A DNA stretch of 64,000 nt from NCBI RefSeq assembly GCF_041415945.1, contig NZ_JBGCUS010000001.1:2294001-2358000 (forward strand), given 5' to 3'. Numbering within the stretch: position 1 is the first letter of the stretch; the number at the start of each line of letters is the position of its first letter. Under the pieces are notes generated by a model. The model was not told the DNA's origin. It made no database searches and was given only the letters and a program-made list of their open reading frames with translations. Below are positions 1-9,242 of the stretch, piece by piece. Origin of the DNA: Ancylobacter sp. IITR112. GTDB lineage: Bacteria > Pseudomonadota > Alphaproteobacteria > Rhizobiales > Xanthobacteraceae. The position numbers and the translations under genes are program-made.

Positions 1-40
1 GATCAATGCCGTCTATGACGAGGTCTGGTCGCGGTTCTGA
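1..40 (+). CDS. C-terminal end of an unknown protein, truncated by the window edge
   Basis: Reading frame 2 gives twelve residues (INAVYDEVWSRF) followed by a TGA stop at 38-40. The composition looks like a genuine protein tail, and it overlaps the 3' end of the convergent ELM1-family gene by 28 bases. Nothing can be said about the function. It could also be chance open frame, since only 13 codons are visible. Confidence 0.3.
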   Translation, partial: INAVYDEVWSRF

Positions 41-1071
41 GCCAGCCGGAGCACCGGGGCGATGATACGGGCGATCTCCCCGCGCACATCCAGCGTCGGC
101 GGTTCCAGCGCGACCAGGGTGCGGGCGAACTGCTCCGCATTCACCGTGCCAAGCGGCAGTATGGCAAGGCTCGGCGCGAAGGACGGCGCGGCCCAGCTCT
201 TCGCCGCCCAGGCGGAAATCGCCTCGCTGGCATAGCCGTCATGCACCTTGGCCGAGCGCAGGCCGATCACCGGCCGCTGCGCCGTGAGCCCTTCCACCAG
301 CATGCTCATCGAATCTTCCGTCACCGCCACCGCATCGGCGCCGAACAGCGCCCGCACCGAGCCCGGCCCGGCGGTGCGGTAGTCGATGAATTCGGCGAGC
401 ACGCCCTCCCCCGCCAGTGCCGCGAGGCGCGCGCCCACCGCGTCCGGCGTGCGGCGCGAGGTGGTCACCCGCCAGCGCACGCCGTGGTCGCGCGCCACCT
501 CCCGCACGAGGCGGACCAGCGCGTCCCATTCATTCTCCGGCCATTCCTTGCGATAGGCGGTGCCGCCAACCAACAGCGCGATTTCCGCGCCCTTCAGGCC
601 GGCAAGAGTCGAAAGCCGTCGCGGGGCGGGATAGTCGGCGGGATCGACGATGGAGGGAATCGGCGCCCAGGCGGAGCGCGGATTGCCGGCGGCGCGCGGC
701 GAGGCGACGATCATCAGGCTGACCTCGCGCGTGTCATAGCCGCCAATGCCGCCGGAATAGACGAAGGGCACGCCGCCGAAGAACCGGCTCAGCAGAATGC
801 CGGCGGCGATGGTCGGCCGGCCGGAACCGACGATGACATCGGGCTTGTCGAGGCTCTCAGGCGTGATGGCATACATGGAGCGCAGCCATTTGCCGGCATC
901 GCGGCCATAGCGGCGCATGATGAATTTGCGCACATCGTCATGGGCGAACCAGGTGGGGCGGATATCGAGCCGCGTCACCTCGGTAGGCGCCAGCCGCCCG
1001 ATCGCCAGCGCGACACCTTCCGCTTGGTTGAAATGCCCCGGCTTCTTGTCGCGCAGGACCAGCAGCTTCAC
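13..1071 (-). CDS. ELM1-family (DUF1022) protein, glycosyltransferase-like fold
   Basis: The 352-residue protein begins KLLVLRDKKPGHFNQAEG, the start typical of bacterial members of the mitochondrial fission ELM1 family. The bacterial role is unknown; the plant homologue recruits a dynamin, and the fold resembles GT-B glycosyltransferases. Visible motifs are VIVGSGRPTIAAG near residue 80, GGIGGYDTREV near 110, and a late AVTEDSMSMLVEGLTAQRPVIGL segment that resembles a nucleotide-sugar-binding C-terminal lobe. I chose the GTG at 1069-1071 because it overlaps the upstream methyltransferase stop as GTGA; the longer open frame upstream is only that gene's shadow. It is the last gene of a four-gene operon with a methyltransferase and a GT8 enzyme, which suggests surface-glycan work. 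That is inference. Confidence 0.85.
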   Translation of the reverse strand: MKLLVLRDKKPGHFNQAEGVALAIGRLAPTEVTRLDIRPTWFAHDDVRKFIMRRYGRDAGKWLRSMYAITPESLDKPDVIVGSGRPTIAAGILLSRFFGGVPFVYSGGIGGYDTREVSLMIVASPRAAGNPRSAWAPIPSIVDPADYPAPRRLSTLAGLKGAEIALLVGGTAYRKEWPENEWDALVRLVREVARDHGVRWRVTTSRRTPDAVGARLAALAGEGVLAEFIDYRTAGPGSVRALFGADAVAVTEDSMSMLVEGLTAQRPVIGLRSAKVHDGYASEAISAWAAKSWAAPSFAPSLAILPLGTVNAEQFARTLVALEPPTLDVRGEIARIIAPVLRLAQNRDQTSS

Positions 1072-1706
1072 CGGGCGCCCCCGCGCGGCTTGGTGCCGAA
1101 CAGCTTGCGATGCGCGGTGCGCGTCAGCTTCTGCGTGCGGTAGATCACCCGCTCGCGCGCCCGCACCATGAGGCCGGCAATCCCCGTCACCTCGCCGTCC
1201 CAGGTCTTGAAGGCGATTCGGGCGCGGCGATGGATCGGCATTTCGCGAATGGCAGGGAAATGCGGCTTCAGCCGCGCCAGCCACCAGTCGGCGCCATGCT
1301 GCGAGACATGCGCGTTGCGCCCGTCGGAAAGCAGCATCTTGGCCGGGCCGGTGTCGATGACGAACAGCGCGTCGCGCGCGCTGGCGGCGATGGAGGCCAG
1401 CACCGCGTCGATTTCCTCGTCCGGTATGTGCTCCATCACATCGACATTGACCGCCAGTTCCACCCGCTTGGTGGGCAAGGTGGATATGGCGGGAATGGCG
1501 GGGTCGTAGCGGTGGATCTCGCCGATCCCCGCTTTGGCGGCGATGAGGAAGGCAAGGTTGCTCTGCCCGCAGCCGAAATCAATCAGCGAGGCGGGTTTCA
1601 GCGCCAGAATGTGCGGCAGCATGTCGGCCAGCGCGTGCCGCGCGGTGGCGCCGTAGCGGTGGCGCGCATGGAGCTTGGCATATTCGTCGACGAGGCTGTG
1701 TGCCAT
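1068..1706 (-). CDS. class I SAM-dependent methyltransferase
   Basis: This 212-residue protein has a Rossmann-type SAM-binding start, SLIDFGCGQSNLAFLI around residues 40-55, and a motif-IV-like VNVDVMEHIPDEEI around 90-105, both typical of class I methyltransferases. The substrate cannot be read from the sequence. The C-terminal third (HRRARIAFKTWDGEVTG and a basic tail) is unlike housekeeping methyltransferases. It starts three bases after the GT8 gene ends and overlaps the ELM1-family gene by four bases, so the genes are translationally coupled. Context suggests methylation of a sugar or glycan precursor, which is inference. Confidence 0.82.
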   Translation of the reverse strand: MAHSLVDEYAKLHARHRYGATARHALADMLPHILALKPASLIDFGCGQSNLAFLIAAKAGIGEIHRYDPAIPAISTLPTKRVELAVNVDVMEHIPDEEIDAVLASIAASARDALFVIDTGPAKMLLSDGRNAHVSQHGADWWLARLKPHFPAIREMPIHRRARIAFKTWDGEVTGIAGLMVRARERVIYRTQKLTRTAHRKLFGTKPRGGAR

Positions 1707-1708
1707 CC

Positions 1709-2605
1709 CTAGGCTCCGAAAAGGCGGCGCTTGAGTTTGCCGAAGAACCGCCGCAGCTTGCGCGCGCGCTTTTCCACCTTGCGGCCGAGCTTCGTCTTCA
1801 GCGGCGCGTTGGCAAAGGGTGTGTGGGCCCGATACGCCATGAACAGGTCGCGCCGGGGGTGGTTGCAGTCGGTGTAATTGGGCTTCACCTGGCCGATGAA
1901 GTGGATGATCTTCGCATCTTCCCAGATGGCGGGATCGGCCTTGTAGACGCCCTTTTCCAGCCGCTGGTGCAGGTTCCAGCTCTCATCCAGCGCCAGCCAC
2001 GCCCCGCGCAGCGCGCCGTTGAGCGCGTCCTGGTCCATCATCGGCAGGCTCGGCCGCGACGCGATGAAATCCAGCGTGCGCTCGGTAAGGCGCTCCCGCC
2101 GCCAGGCGTCGAGGTCGATCAGCAGCACGCCGCTGTTGAAATAGCGCATCTCGTCGGGCAGGCCGATGGCACGGTTGCGGGTGATATGACGCTGCGGCAC
2201 CAGCCGAGCGATATCGTCCACCGCCGCCAGCGCGAAACCCTCCATCGGCAGGGTGGCCAGCGGCGCCAGCGAAGCGGCGACCAGCGTGTCGCAATCGAGA
2301 TAGAGCAGCCGCCCCGTCGCCTCGGCCAGCGTCAGCGGCATGAGGATGCGGGCATAGGCGGTGCGCGAGAGATGATTATTCACCGGCCCGGTGGCGAAAT
2401 GGCGGACCATGTCGTCGTCAATGTCGATGAAGCGCAGATCCGGCCGGCCATAGGAGGCGGCGAGACGCTGCTTGTCCTGTGGCGAGACGCGGTCGCAGAA
2501 CACGCAGACCGCACTCACCTCCGGGCCCGCCTTGTCGGCGAGCGAGGCCAGCAGCACGGCGGTCAGTTCGACATAGGCGGTATCGGTAGCGGTGGCGACG
2601 ATCAA
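1709..2605 (-). CDS. glycosyltransferase family 8 protein
   Basis: The 298-residue protein carries the GT8 hallmarks: the metal-binding DxD motif in RLLYLDCDTLVA (Asp104 and Asp106), YFNSGVLLIDLDAW about 45 residues later, MDQDALNGAL, and a C-terminal HFIGQVKPN corresponding to the HF.G..KPW motif. GT8 enzymes use UDP-glucose or UDP-galactose, often in lipopolysaccharide outer core or capsule assembly. I chose the TTG at 2603-2605. It overlaps the stop of the regulator gene as TTGA and is preceded by AGGGGA. Upstream in-frame codons belong to the other gene's frame. The C-terminus is strongly basic (KRARKLRRFFGKLKRR), compatible with membrane association. Confidence 0.88.
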   Translation of the reverse strand: MIVATATDTAYVELTAVLLASLADKAGPEVSAVCVFCDRVSPQDKQRLAASYGRPDLRFIDIDDDMVRHFATGPVNNHLSRTAYARILMPLTLAEATGRLLYLDCDTLVAASLAPLATLPMEGFALAAVDDIARLVPQRHITRNRAIGLPDEMRYFNSGVLLIDLDAWRRERLTERTLDFIASRPSLPMMDQDALNGALRGAWLALDESWNLHQRLEKGVYKADPAIWEDAKIIHFIGQVKPNYTDCNHPRRDLFMAYRAHTPFANAPLKTKLGRKVEKRARKLRRFFGKLKRRLFGA

Positions 2606-3078
2606 GGAACGTCCCCTTCCATCGGCACCACCGCAGCGTCCTTTGACTGCGTGAGCGTGAGCGCGGTCTTCACATTGCGCACATTCGGCGCGCCGGTGAG
2701 TTCCAGCACGAAATTCTGGAAGGTGCGAAGGTCCGGCGCGACGCAGAGCAGGATGAAATCGGTCTCGCCCGAAAGCATCCAGCAGGAGCGCACCAGCGGC
2801 CAGCGCTCGACCTGCGCGGCGAAGGCGGAAAGGTCGGCCTCGGCCTGGCTGATCAGATGCACCATGGCGAACGCCATCAGGTCGAAGCCGAGCTTCTTCT
2901 CGTCGAGCAGCGCGCGGTAGCCCTTGATGATGCCCTCCTCCTCCAGCGCGCGCACGCGCCGCAGGCAGGGCGGGGCGGAAATACCGACCCGCTGGGAAAG
3001 CTCCACATTGGTGATGCGGCCATCGCCCTGAAGCTCGCGAAGGATGTTCCAGTCGATCGCGTCGATGCGGCGAACCAA
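2602..3078 (-). CDS. Lrp/AsnC family transcriptional regulator
   Basis: The product is 158 residues, the usual size for Lrp/AsnC regulators. An N-terminal helix-turn-helix (IDAIDWNILRELQGDGRI, then ELSQRVGISAPPCLRRVRALEEEGII) is followed by an AsnC ligand-binding domain with the typical VERWPLVRSCWMLSGETDFIL segment. Such proteins bind amino acids and act globally or on a neighbouring gene. The start is a TTG at 3076-3078 with GGAG nine bases upstream; the next in-frame codon is GTT, not a start. The frame upstream of 3078 has no plausible protein. It is the first gene of a tightly overlapping operon with glycan genes and is divergent from trxB. Confidence 0.9.
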   Translation of the reverse strand: MVRRIDAIDWNILRELQGDGRITNVELSQRVGISAPPCLRRVRALEEEGIIKGYRALLDEKKLGFDLMAFAMVHLISQAEADLSAFAAQVERWPLVRSCWMLSGETDFILLCVAPDLRTFQNFVLELTGAPNVRNVKTALTLTQSKDAAVVPMEGDVP

Positions 3079-3328
3079 GGGGTATCTCCGTTTGCGGCGG
3101 CCGCGCGAGTGGCGGCGCCGGCCAGAGCAATTATCTTGCGCGCGGGCCCCGCGCAATCTTCCTTCTGGAAAACTAATGGATAGGAGGCCCCTGCCTTGCG
3201 GTTGCCAAGGTCAGCTCCTACATTTTCGCATGGCTGACGCTGCGGCCCTTGCACCGGGCTCATGCGCGGCCGCGTTTTCCCGTCACGCCGGCCCGCCTCC
3301 CCGTCGCCGCAACCCGAGTGAGCCTGCC

Positions 3329-4309
3329 ATGTCGGCCCTTTCCGCCCGCCCGGCCACCCACGTCAAGGTCCTGATCATCGGATCGGGCCCGGCAGGCTAT
3401 ACCGCTGCCGTCTACGCGGCCCGCGCCATGCTCGAACCGGTGCTGATCCAGGGCATCCAGCCCGGTGGCCAACTCACCATCACCACCGATGTCGAGAACT
3501 ATCCCGGCTTCGCCGACCCGATCCAGGGGCCGTGGCTGATGGAGCAGATGCAGGCGCAGGCCGAGAAGATGGGCACGCGCATCGTCAATGATCTGGTGAC
3601 GCGGCTTGACCTGTCCTCCCGTCCGTTCCGTGCCGAGACCGATTCCGGCGCGGTGTGGATCGCCGAGACCGTCATCCTCGCCACCGGCGCCCAGGCGCGC
3701 TGGCTCGACCTCGATTCCGAGCAGGCCTATCGCGGCCACGGCGTTTCCGCCTGCGCCACCTGCGACGGCTTTTTCTATCGCGGCAAGGAAGTGATGGTGA
3801 TCGGCGGCGGCAATACCGCAGTCGAGGAAGCGCTGTTCCTGACCAATTTCGCCTCCAAGGTCACGGTGGTGCACCGGCGCGACAGCTTCCGCGCCGAGAA
3901 GATCCTGCAGGAGCGGCTCTTCGCCCATCCCAAGGTGGAAGTGGTGTGGAACGCCGCGCTGCATGAGGTGAAGGGCGAGCACGAGCCGCCCCGCGTCACC
4001 GGCGTGGTGCTCAAGGACACGGTCAGCGGCGCGCTGTCCGAGCGGCCGGCCGATGGTGTGTTCATCGCCATCGGCCATGCCCCGGCAACTGATCTCGTGC
4101 AGGGCCAGCTCACCCTGAAGCCGAGCGGCTATGTCTGGACCGCGCCGCATTCCACCCAGACCTCGGTGGAAGGCGTGTTCGCCGCCGGCGATGTCGCCGA
4201 CGATATCTTCCGCCAGGCGGTGACCGCCGCCGGCATGGGCTGCATGGCGGCGCTGGAAGCCGAGCGCTTCCTCGCCGCCCGCGAGCCGCTCGCTCACGCC
4301 GCCGAATGA
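3329..4309 (+). CDS. trxB: thioredoxin-disulfide reductase
   Basis: The 326-residue flavoprotein reduces thioredoxin with NADPH in the cytoplasm. Visible are the FAD-binding GSGPAG at residues 18-23, the redox pair CATC (Cys142 and Cys145), the NADPH-binding GGGNTAVEEALFL, the HRRDSFRAEK segment, and the C-terminal FAD motif GVFAAGDVADDIFRQAVTAAGMGC. Length matches the low-molecular-weight family. The ATG at 3329 was chosen because the FAD motif follows at the normal distance; open frame extends further upstream without homology. The gene overlaps lysR by four bases (ATGA), so regulator and reductase are co-transcribed, an arrangement common in alphaproteobacteria. Confidence 0.96.
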   Translation: MSALSARPATHVKVLIIGSGPAGYTAAVYAARAMLEPVLIQGIQPGGQLTITTDVENYPGFADPIQGPWLMEQMQAQAEKMGTRIVNDLVTRLDLSSRPFRAETDSGAVWIAETVILATGAQARWLDLDSEQAYRGHGVSACATCDGFFYRGKEVMVIGGGNTAVEEALFLTNFASKVTVVHRRDSFRAEKILQERLFAHPKVEVVWNAALHEVKGEHEPPRVTGVVLKDTVSGALSERPADGVFIAIGHAPATDLVQGQLTLKPSGYVWTAPHSTQTSVEGVFAAGDVADDIFRQAVTAAGMGCMAALEAERFLAAREPLAHAAE

Positions 4310-5256
4310 ACGAGGGCCTCCGCCGGATGGACAACAAGGCCAATCGCGCCCGTGACATGGACTGGGACAAGCTGAAAGTGTTCCACGTCGCGGCGGAAGC
4401 CGGCTCCTTCACCCATGCAGGTGAAGCGCTCGGCCTGTCACAGTCGGCGGTGAGCCGGCAGGTCTCGGCGCTGGAGCAGGAACTCAACATCCCGCTGTTC
4501 CACCGCCATGCGCGCGGGCTGATCCTGACCGAGCAGGGCGACCTGCTGTACCGCACCGCGCATGAAGTGTTCATGAAGCTGGAAGCGGCGCGGGCCAAGC
4601 TCACGGATTCGCGCGAGAAGCCGAATGGCGAGCTGCGCGTCACCACCACAATGGGCCTCGGCACCCATTGGCTGACGGCGCGGATCGGCGAGTTCCTCGA
4701 ACTCTATCCCGATATCCGCATCACCCTCATCCTCACCGATGACGAGCTCGACCTCGCCATGCGCGAGGCGGATGTCGCCATCCGCCTGCGCCAGCCGGTG
4801 CAGCCGGACCTGATCCAGCGCAAGCTGTTCACCGTGCATTTCCATGCCTTCGCCTCGGCGGAATATCTCAAGCGCAACGGGCATCCGCGCACGCTGGATG
4901 AACTCGACAAGGACAAGCACCGCATCATCCTGCTCGGCGGGCCCATTCCCTCCTATTTCCAGGGCCTGAACTGGCTGGAGCGGGCGGGGCTGGAGGACGA
5001 CCAGGAAAGCCGCGTGCCCTCGCTCTCCGTCAACAACGTGCTCGGCCTCAAGCGCGCCGTCGAGCGCGGCGTCGGCATCGGCATCGTGCCGGACTATCTG
5101 CTGGAGGATTCCGCCACGCTGGTGCAGCTCTTCCCCGAGCGCACCACGCCGACGCTGGAAGCCTATTTCGTCTACCCGCAGGAAATGCGTTCCGTGGCCC
5201 GCATCCAGGTGTTCCGCGACTTCCTCGTCGCCAAGGCGCAGCGCTGGAGCTTCTGA
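4306..5256 (+). CDS. LysR family transcriptional regulator
   Basis: The protein has an N-terminal winged helix-turn-helix (LKVFHVAAEAGSFTHAGEAL, then SQSAVSRQVSALEQEL) followed by a periplasmic-binding-like effector domain from about residue 110. The ATG at 4306 overlaps the trxB stop. An internal ATG at 4357 (MDWDKLKVF) would give the more usual N-terminus with 299 residues. Its position directly after trxB suggests that it controls its own operon or a redox-related regulon, but the effector is unknown. Codon use is like the neighbours. Confidence 0.92.
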   Translation: MNEGLRRMDNKANRARDMDWDKLKVFHVAAEAGSFTHAGEALGLSQSAVSRQVSALEQELNIPLFHRHARGLILTEQGDLLYRTAHEVFMKLEAARAKLTDSREKPNGELRVTTTMGLGTHWLTARIGEFLELYPDIRITLILTDDELDLAMREADVAIRLRQPVQPDLIQRKLFTVHFHAFASAEYLKRNGHPRTLDELDKDKHRIILLGGPIPSYFQGLNWLERAGLEDDQESRVPSLSVNNVLGLKRAVERGVGIGIVPDYLLEDSATLVQLFPERTTPTLEAYFVYPQEMRSVARIQVFRDFLVAKAQRWSF

Positions 5257-5275
5257 AGGCCGCGCCACGCCCCCG

Positions 5276-5785
5276 TCAGGGCAGCGGCAGGGCCTGCGCC
5301 ACCTCGCGGGCGACATAGTCGCCGGCATGGCGCCAGCCCTCGTCATTGTCGCCGCGAAAGCTGAGCAGCCGCTCCAGCACCAGCTTGCCCGTCGCGGCAT
5401 CGAGCACCGCCACCCGCATTGACAGCACCAGCGTGCTCATCTTGTGCACGCTGCCCACCAGCAGGAAGCTGGCGCCCTCCCCCCGCGCCCGCCGGCGCAG
5501 TTCCTCGACGCCCTGGGCATCGAGCCGGCACGGTCCGTCGCAGATGAGCGGCAGGCTGCGGACCCAGCCGGCGCGGCCGAGATCGCCGCGCAGATCCGCG
5601 GTCAGCGCCAGACGCCGCCGCTCATGCGCGGCACGCTGGTCGGCCGGCTCGCCGGAGGAATCGGTAAAGCCGATATCGGCGATCGCCAAAGGCGCCGGCT
5701 CGGCGCGGGCGGGGGTGGAAAGGCCCGCTGCCGCACCCATGAGCAGGAGCAGCCGGCACGGTGTGAGGCGAAAACGGGCGGTCAT
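5276..5785 (-). CDS. DUF2380-type secreted protein of unknown function
   Basis: The 169-residue product starts MTARFRLTPCRLLLLMGAAAG and has a signal peptide ending near ARA at residue 29. The mature part begins PLAIADIGFTDSSGEP and contains a GASFLLVGSVHKMSTLVLSMRVAVLDAATGKLV segment, the pattern of DUF2380 proteins and similar to the TolB-like, GNA1162-type fold that senses or assembles envelope components. A cysteine pair, CDGPC near residue 83, could form a disulfide. The ATG at 5785 has GGGAG about seven bases upstream. It ends 20 bases from the convergent lysR stop. The role is unknown. Confidence 0.75.
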   Translation of the reverse strand: MTARFRLTPCRLLLLMGAAAGLSTPARAEPAPLAIADIGFTDSSGEPADQRAAHERRRLALTADLRGDLGRAGWVRSLPLICDGPCRLDAQGVEELRRRARGEGASFLLVGSVHKMSTLVLSMRVAVLDAATGKLVLERLLSFRGDNDEGWRHAGDYVAREVAQALPLP

Positions 5786-5964
5786 GGCGCGTCTCCCAGC
5801 AGGGCGGCCCCGCGGCGCCGGGCGCCGCAAAGCCTCGCAATTCCTGCATTCTCCACGATACCGGCCGACTCGTGGAGGTAAGGCAATCGCCCAATTCGCG
5901 GGCAATGACAAACGTACGAAACCGCCCATGCAATTCCGCATGCCTTCTATGCAGGCATACATTA

Positions 5965-6103
5965 TTGCAGAATGCCCGTGATGTGAGCATATGGAGACAG
6001 ACGCCGAGGCGCCTCGCGTTTCGGCTGTTCCCCTCTGGAAGGTTCGCTGCTTTGCAGCGAAAACTTTGGCCGGGCCCTTTTGGGACCCGGCCATTTTTCT
6101 TTC
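5965..6103 (+). ncRNA. candidate small RNA ending in a plus-strand intrinsic terminator
   Basis: No protein gene on the plus strand ends here, yet the sequence reads as two hairpins followed by a T-rich tract (ATTTTTCTTT). The first hairpin is TTCGCTGC-TTT-GCAGCGAA (6043-6061), and the second is GGCCGGG with inner CCC-TTTT-GGG (6068-6092). A possible weak promoter (TTGCAG at 5965, CATATG at 5989, 18-bp spacing) lies in AT-rich DNA upstream. The 5' end is a guess. The same hairpin read on the minus strand is followed only by AAAGTTTTC, so it may instead be the msrP terminator. Confidence 0.3.
6068..6102 (+). terminator. intrinsic terminator, strongest on the plus strand
   Basis: A 10-bp GC stem with one bulged A and a TTTT loop (6068-6092) is followed by ATTTTTCTTT. 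Read on the minus strand it lies 35 bases after the msrP stop and is followed by AAAGTTTTC, so it can probably also end msrP transcripts. Confidence 0.65.
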
Positions 6104-6126
6104 GGACGGTGGCGCGCCTCCGCGCC

Positions 6127-7125
6127 TCACATGAACAGCTTCTCGCCCGACATTCCCTTGTAGAGACCCGCGACCTGCTCGGCATAGCCGTTGTAGAGCA
6201 GCGTCGGCCGCCGCTCGCCGGTGCCGATGTCGCGCTCGGAGGCCTGGCTCCAGCGCGGATGCGGCACTTGCGGGTTCACATTGGCCCAGAAGCCATATTC
6301 CCGGCCCTGCACCTGCTCCCACAGCCCGACTGGCCGCTCCGCCACGAAGGAGATGCGCACGATCGACTTCACCGATTTGAAGCCGTACTTCCACGGCAAA
6401 GCGAGCCGCAGCGGGGCGCCATACTGGTTCGGTGCCGGCTTGCCGTAGATGCCGGTGACAAGGAAGGCGAGGTCATTATTGGCCTCGGCCATGGTCAGCC
6501 CGTCGATATAGGGCCAGGGATAGATGAAGCGCCGCTGCCCGAGCGCCACTTCCGGGTTCATGAAGGTCTCGAAGCGCACATATTTGGCGCCGGAGAGCGG
6601 CTTGGCATAGGCCACGAGGTCCTTCACCGGGAAGCCCGTCCACGGCACGGTCATCGACCACGCCTCGACGCAGCGGTGGCGGTAGATGCGCTCTTCCAGC
6701 GCCATGGCGCGGATGAGATCGTCAATGCCGACCTCGCGCGGCTGCTCCACCATCCCGTCGATCTTCACCGTCCACGGCCGGCGCGGCATGCGCGCCGCCA
6801 CATCGGCGATCTGGTAGGCCGAGCGCTCCGAGCCGAACTCGTAGAAATTATTGTAATTGCCGGAAATCTCCTCCGGCGTGATCGGCCGGTCGCCAGCGGT
6901 GAAGGCCGGGTTCTTCTTCGCGGGGTAAAGGTCGCGCGTAGGGTCGTTGGCGGGATCGCCCGGGGCCGGGGCGGCGTCGGCGAATGGCGCCAGCGCGGCG
7001 GACAGACCGGCGACGCCCAGAAGCCCCACCCCGGCGCCGAGCAGATGGCGGCGGGAGAGATAGGTGGCTTCAGGGGTAACGGCGCTCTCCGGCAGTTCCC
7101 AGGACCGGCGACGGCGTATGTGCAT
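6127..7125 (-). CDS. msrP: protein-methionine-sulfoxide reductase, catalytic subunit MsrP
   Basis: This 332-residue periplasmic molybdoenzyme repairs oxidised methionine in exported proteins. It carries a twin-arginine signal (SRRHLL, residues 24-29) followed by a hydrophobic stretch and an ADA cleavage site. The sulfite-oxidase-type core is visible in NNFYEFGSERSAY and in YRHRCVEAWSM, where Cys152 is the expected ligand of the molybdenum. The family then shows WTGFPVKDLV, APLRLALPWKYGFKS and the C-terminal YGFWANVNP. The membrane haem partner MsrQ, usually adjacent, is absent both upstream and downstream here. Start codon ATG at 7125 is preceded by AGAGGAG. Confidence 0.95.
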   Translation of the reverse strand: MHIRRRRSWELPESAVTPEATYLSRRHLLGAGVGLLGVAGLSAALAPFADAAPAPGDPANDPTRDLYPAKKNPAFTAGDRPITPEEISGNYNNFYEFGSERSAYQIADVAARMPRRPWTVKIDGMVEQPREVGIDDLIRAMALEERIYRHRCVEAWSMTVPWTGFPVKDLVAYAKPLSGAKYVRFETFMNPEVALGQRRFIYPWPYIDGLTMAEANNDLAFLVTGIYGKPAPNQYGAPLRLALPWKYGFKSVKSIVRISFVAERPVGLWEQVQGREYGFWANVNPQVPHPRWSQASERDIGTGERRPTLLYNGYAEQVAGLYKGMSGEKLFM

Positions 7126-7211
7126 GGCAGGCTCCTCTTGGATGCTGCGGAGAGTACGCCGGAAGCCCGCCCTTTATTTCACCTGTCGCGTCAACTTCTC
7201 GTGCGGATATG

Positions 7212-7240
7212 AAAAAAGCCCGGCGGGGTGCCGCCGGGCT
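7212..7240 (-). terminator. intrinsic terminator of the DUF992 gene
   Basis: Perfect 10-bp stem AGCCCGGCGG / CCGCCGGGCT (7217-7226 and 7231-7240) with a four-base loop. On the minus strand it is followed by six T residues. It lies 57 bases past the DUF992 stop codon. Confidence 0.85.
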
Positions 7241-7296
7241 TGTCTGTCTCTCGACGGCGCCGCAGCGCCGTGCGGCTCACTTGGAGACCGTGCGGT

Positions 7297-7788
7297 TCAC
7301 TTGGAGACGAGGTGCAGATCGCCCACGCCGAGCGCGACGTTCACGCCGGTCTGGCCTTCGACGCTGAGCGGCTGCAGGGCGATGGTCTTGTTGGAACCGC
7401 CGACCAGCACGTTGCCGGCCACGCCGACGCCGAGCGCCACGCTGCCGGAGACGCCGACATAGGTGCCGTCGAGATCGGACGAGCGCACGCCCTTGGACGG
7501 GGCGAGGACGGTCCACAGCAGGATGTTGCGGCCGGTGATGCCGAGATCGACGCCCCAGCGGCGGATCGAGCCCTCATAGGCGAATTTCTTGCCGCGCGCG
7601 GTGGTGAAGGTGCAGTCGAGCGTGCGCTTGGAGCCGATGATGAAGCTCACCGACTTGGAGCCGGCGCAGGCGAGCGAGCCGACCTCGACCCGCTTGGTCT
7701 GCGCCGAAGCCGGCGCGGCGACGAGGGTGGCGGCACCGGCGACAAGCGCGGTGGCGAGCAGCCCGCGCGAGAGAACAGTACGGAACAT
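7297..7788 (-). CDS. DUF992 secreted protein
   Basis: The 163-residue product has a clear signal peptide (hydrophobic residues 8-25, cleavage after ASA near 29). The mature protein starts with RVEVGSLACAGSKSVSFIIGSKRTLDCTF, the typical opening of DUF992 with two conserved cysteines, and continues with the glycine- and valine-rich GTYVGVSGSVALGVGVAGNVLVGG repeat-like region. The family occurs widely in Hyphomicrobiales and its function is unknown. The C-terminus is marked by a short duplication: a GTGCGG-TCACTTGGAGAC segment occurs twice around the stop codon (7271-7306), so the last codons and a second copy of them lie in tandem. Confidence 0.88.
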   Translation of the reverse strand: MFRTVLSRGLLATALVAGAATLVAAPASAQTKRVEVGSLACAGSKSVSFIIGSKRTLDCTFTTARGKKFAYEGSIRRWGVDLGITGRNILLWTVLAPSKGVRSSDLDGTYVGVSGSVALGVGVAGNVLVGGSNKTIALQPLSVEGQTGVNVALGVGDLHLVSK

Positions 7789-7854
7789 TCAGGTCTCCTG
7801 AGAATGACGCGCAGCCGGCTCTCGGGAACCGGCGCCCCCGCCCTATGGCGCTTG

Positions 7855-7880
7855 CCGGCCGGGGCGCGTCGCCCGGCCGG
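7855..7880 (-). terminator. GC hairpin after the aminotransferase gene
   Basis: CCGGCCGGG (7855-7863) pairs with CCCGGCCGG (7872-7880), 16 bases past the aatA stop on the minus strand. There is no T-tract, so termination here would be inefficient or Rho-assisted. It may also act as a 3' end stabiliser. Confidence 0.35.
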
Positions 7881-7896
7881 TCAATACCCTTCTACC

Positions 7897-9234
<1,338 letters not shown>

Positions 9235-9242
9235 TTACCTGC

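Larger units (their letters stand above)
5786..6126. other. 341-bp intergenic region: promoter side of the DUF2380 gene plus stacked hairpins
   Basis: Both flanking genes run on the minus strand, so this region should hold the msrP terminator and the DUF2380 promoter. Its middle part (about 5880-5995) is distinctly AT-richer than the surroundings. It contains a palindromic CGAGGCGCCTCG at about 6005-6016, an 8-bp perfect hairpin at 6043-6061, and a strong GC hairpin at 6068-6092. The better U-tract follows the last hairpin on the plus strand rather than on the strand of the genes. Confidence 0.6.
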
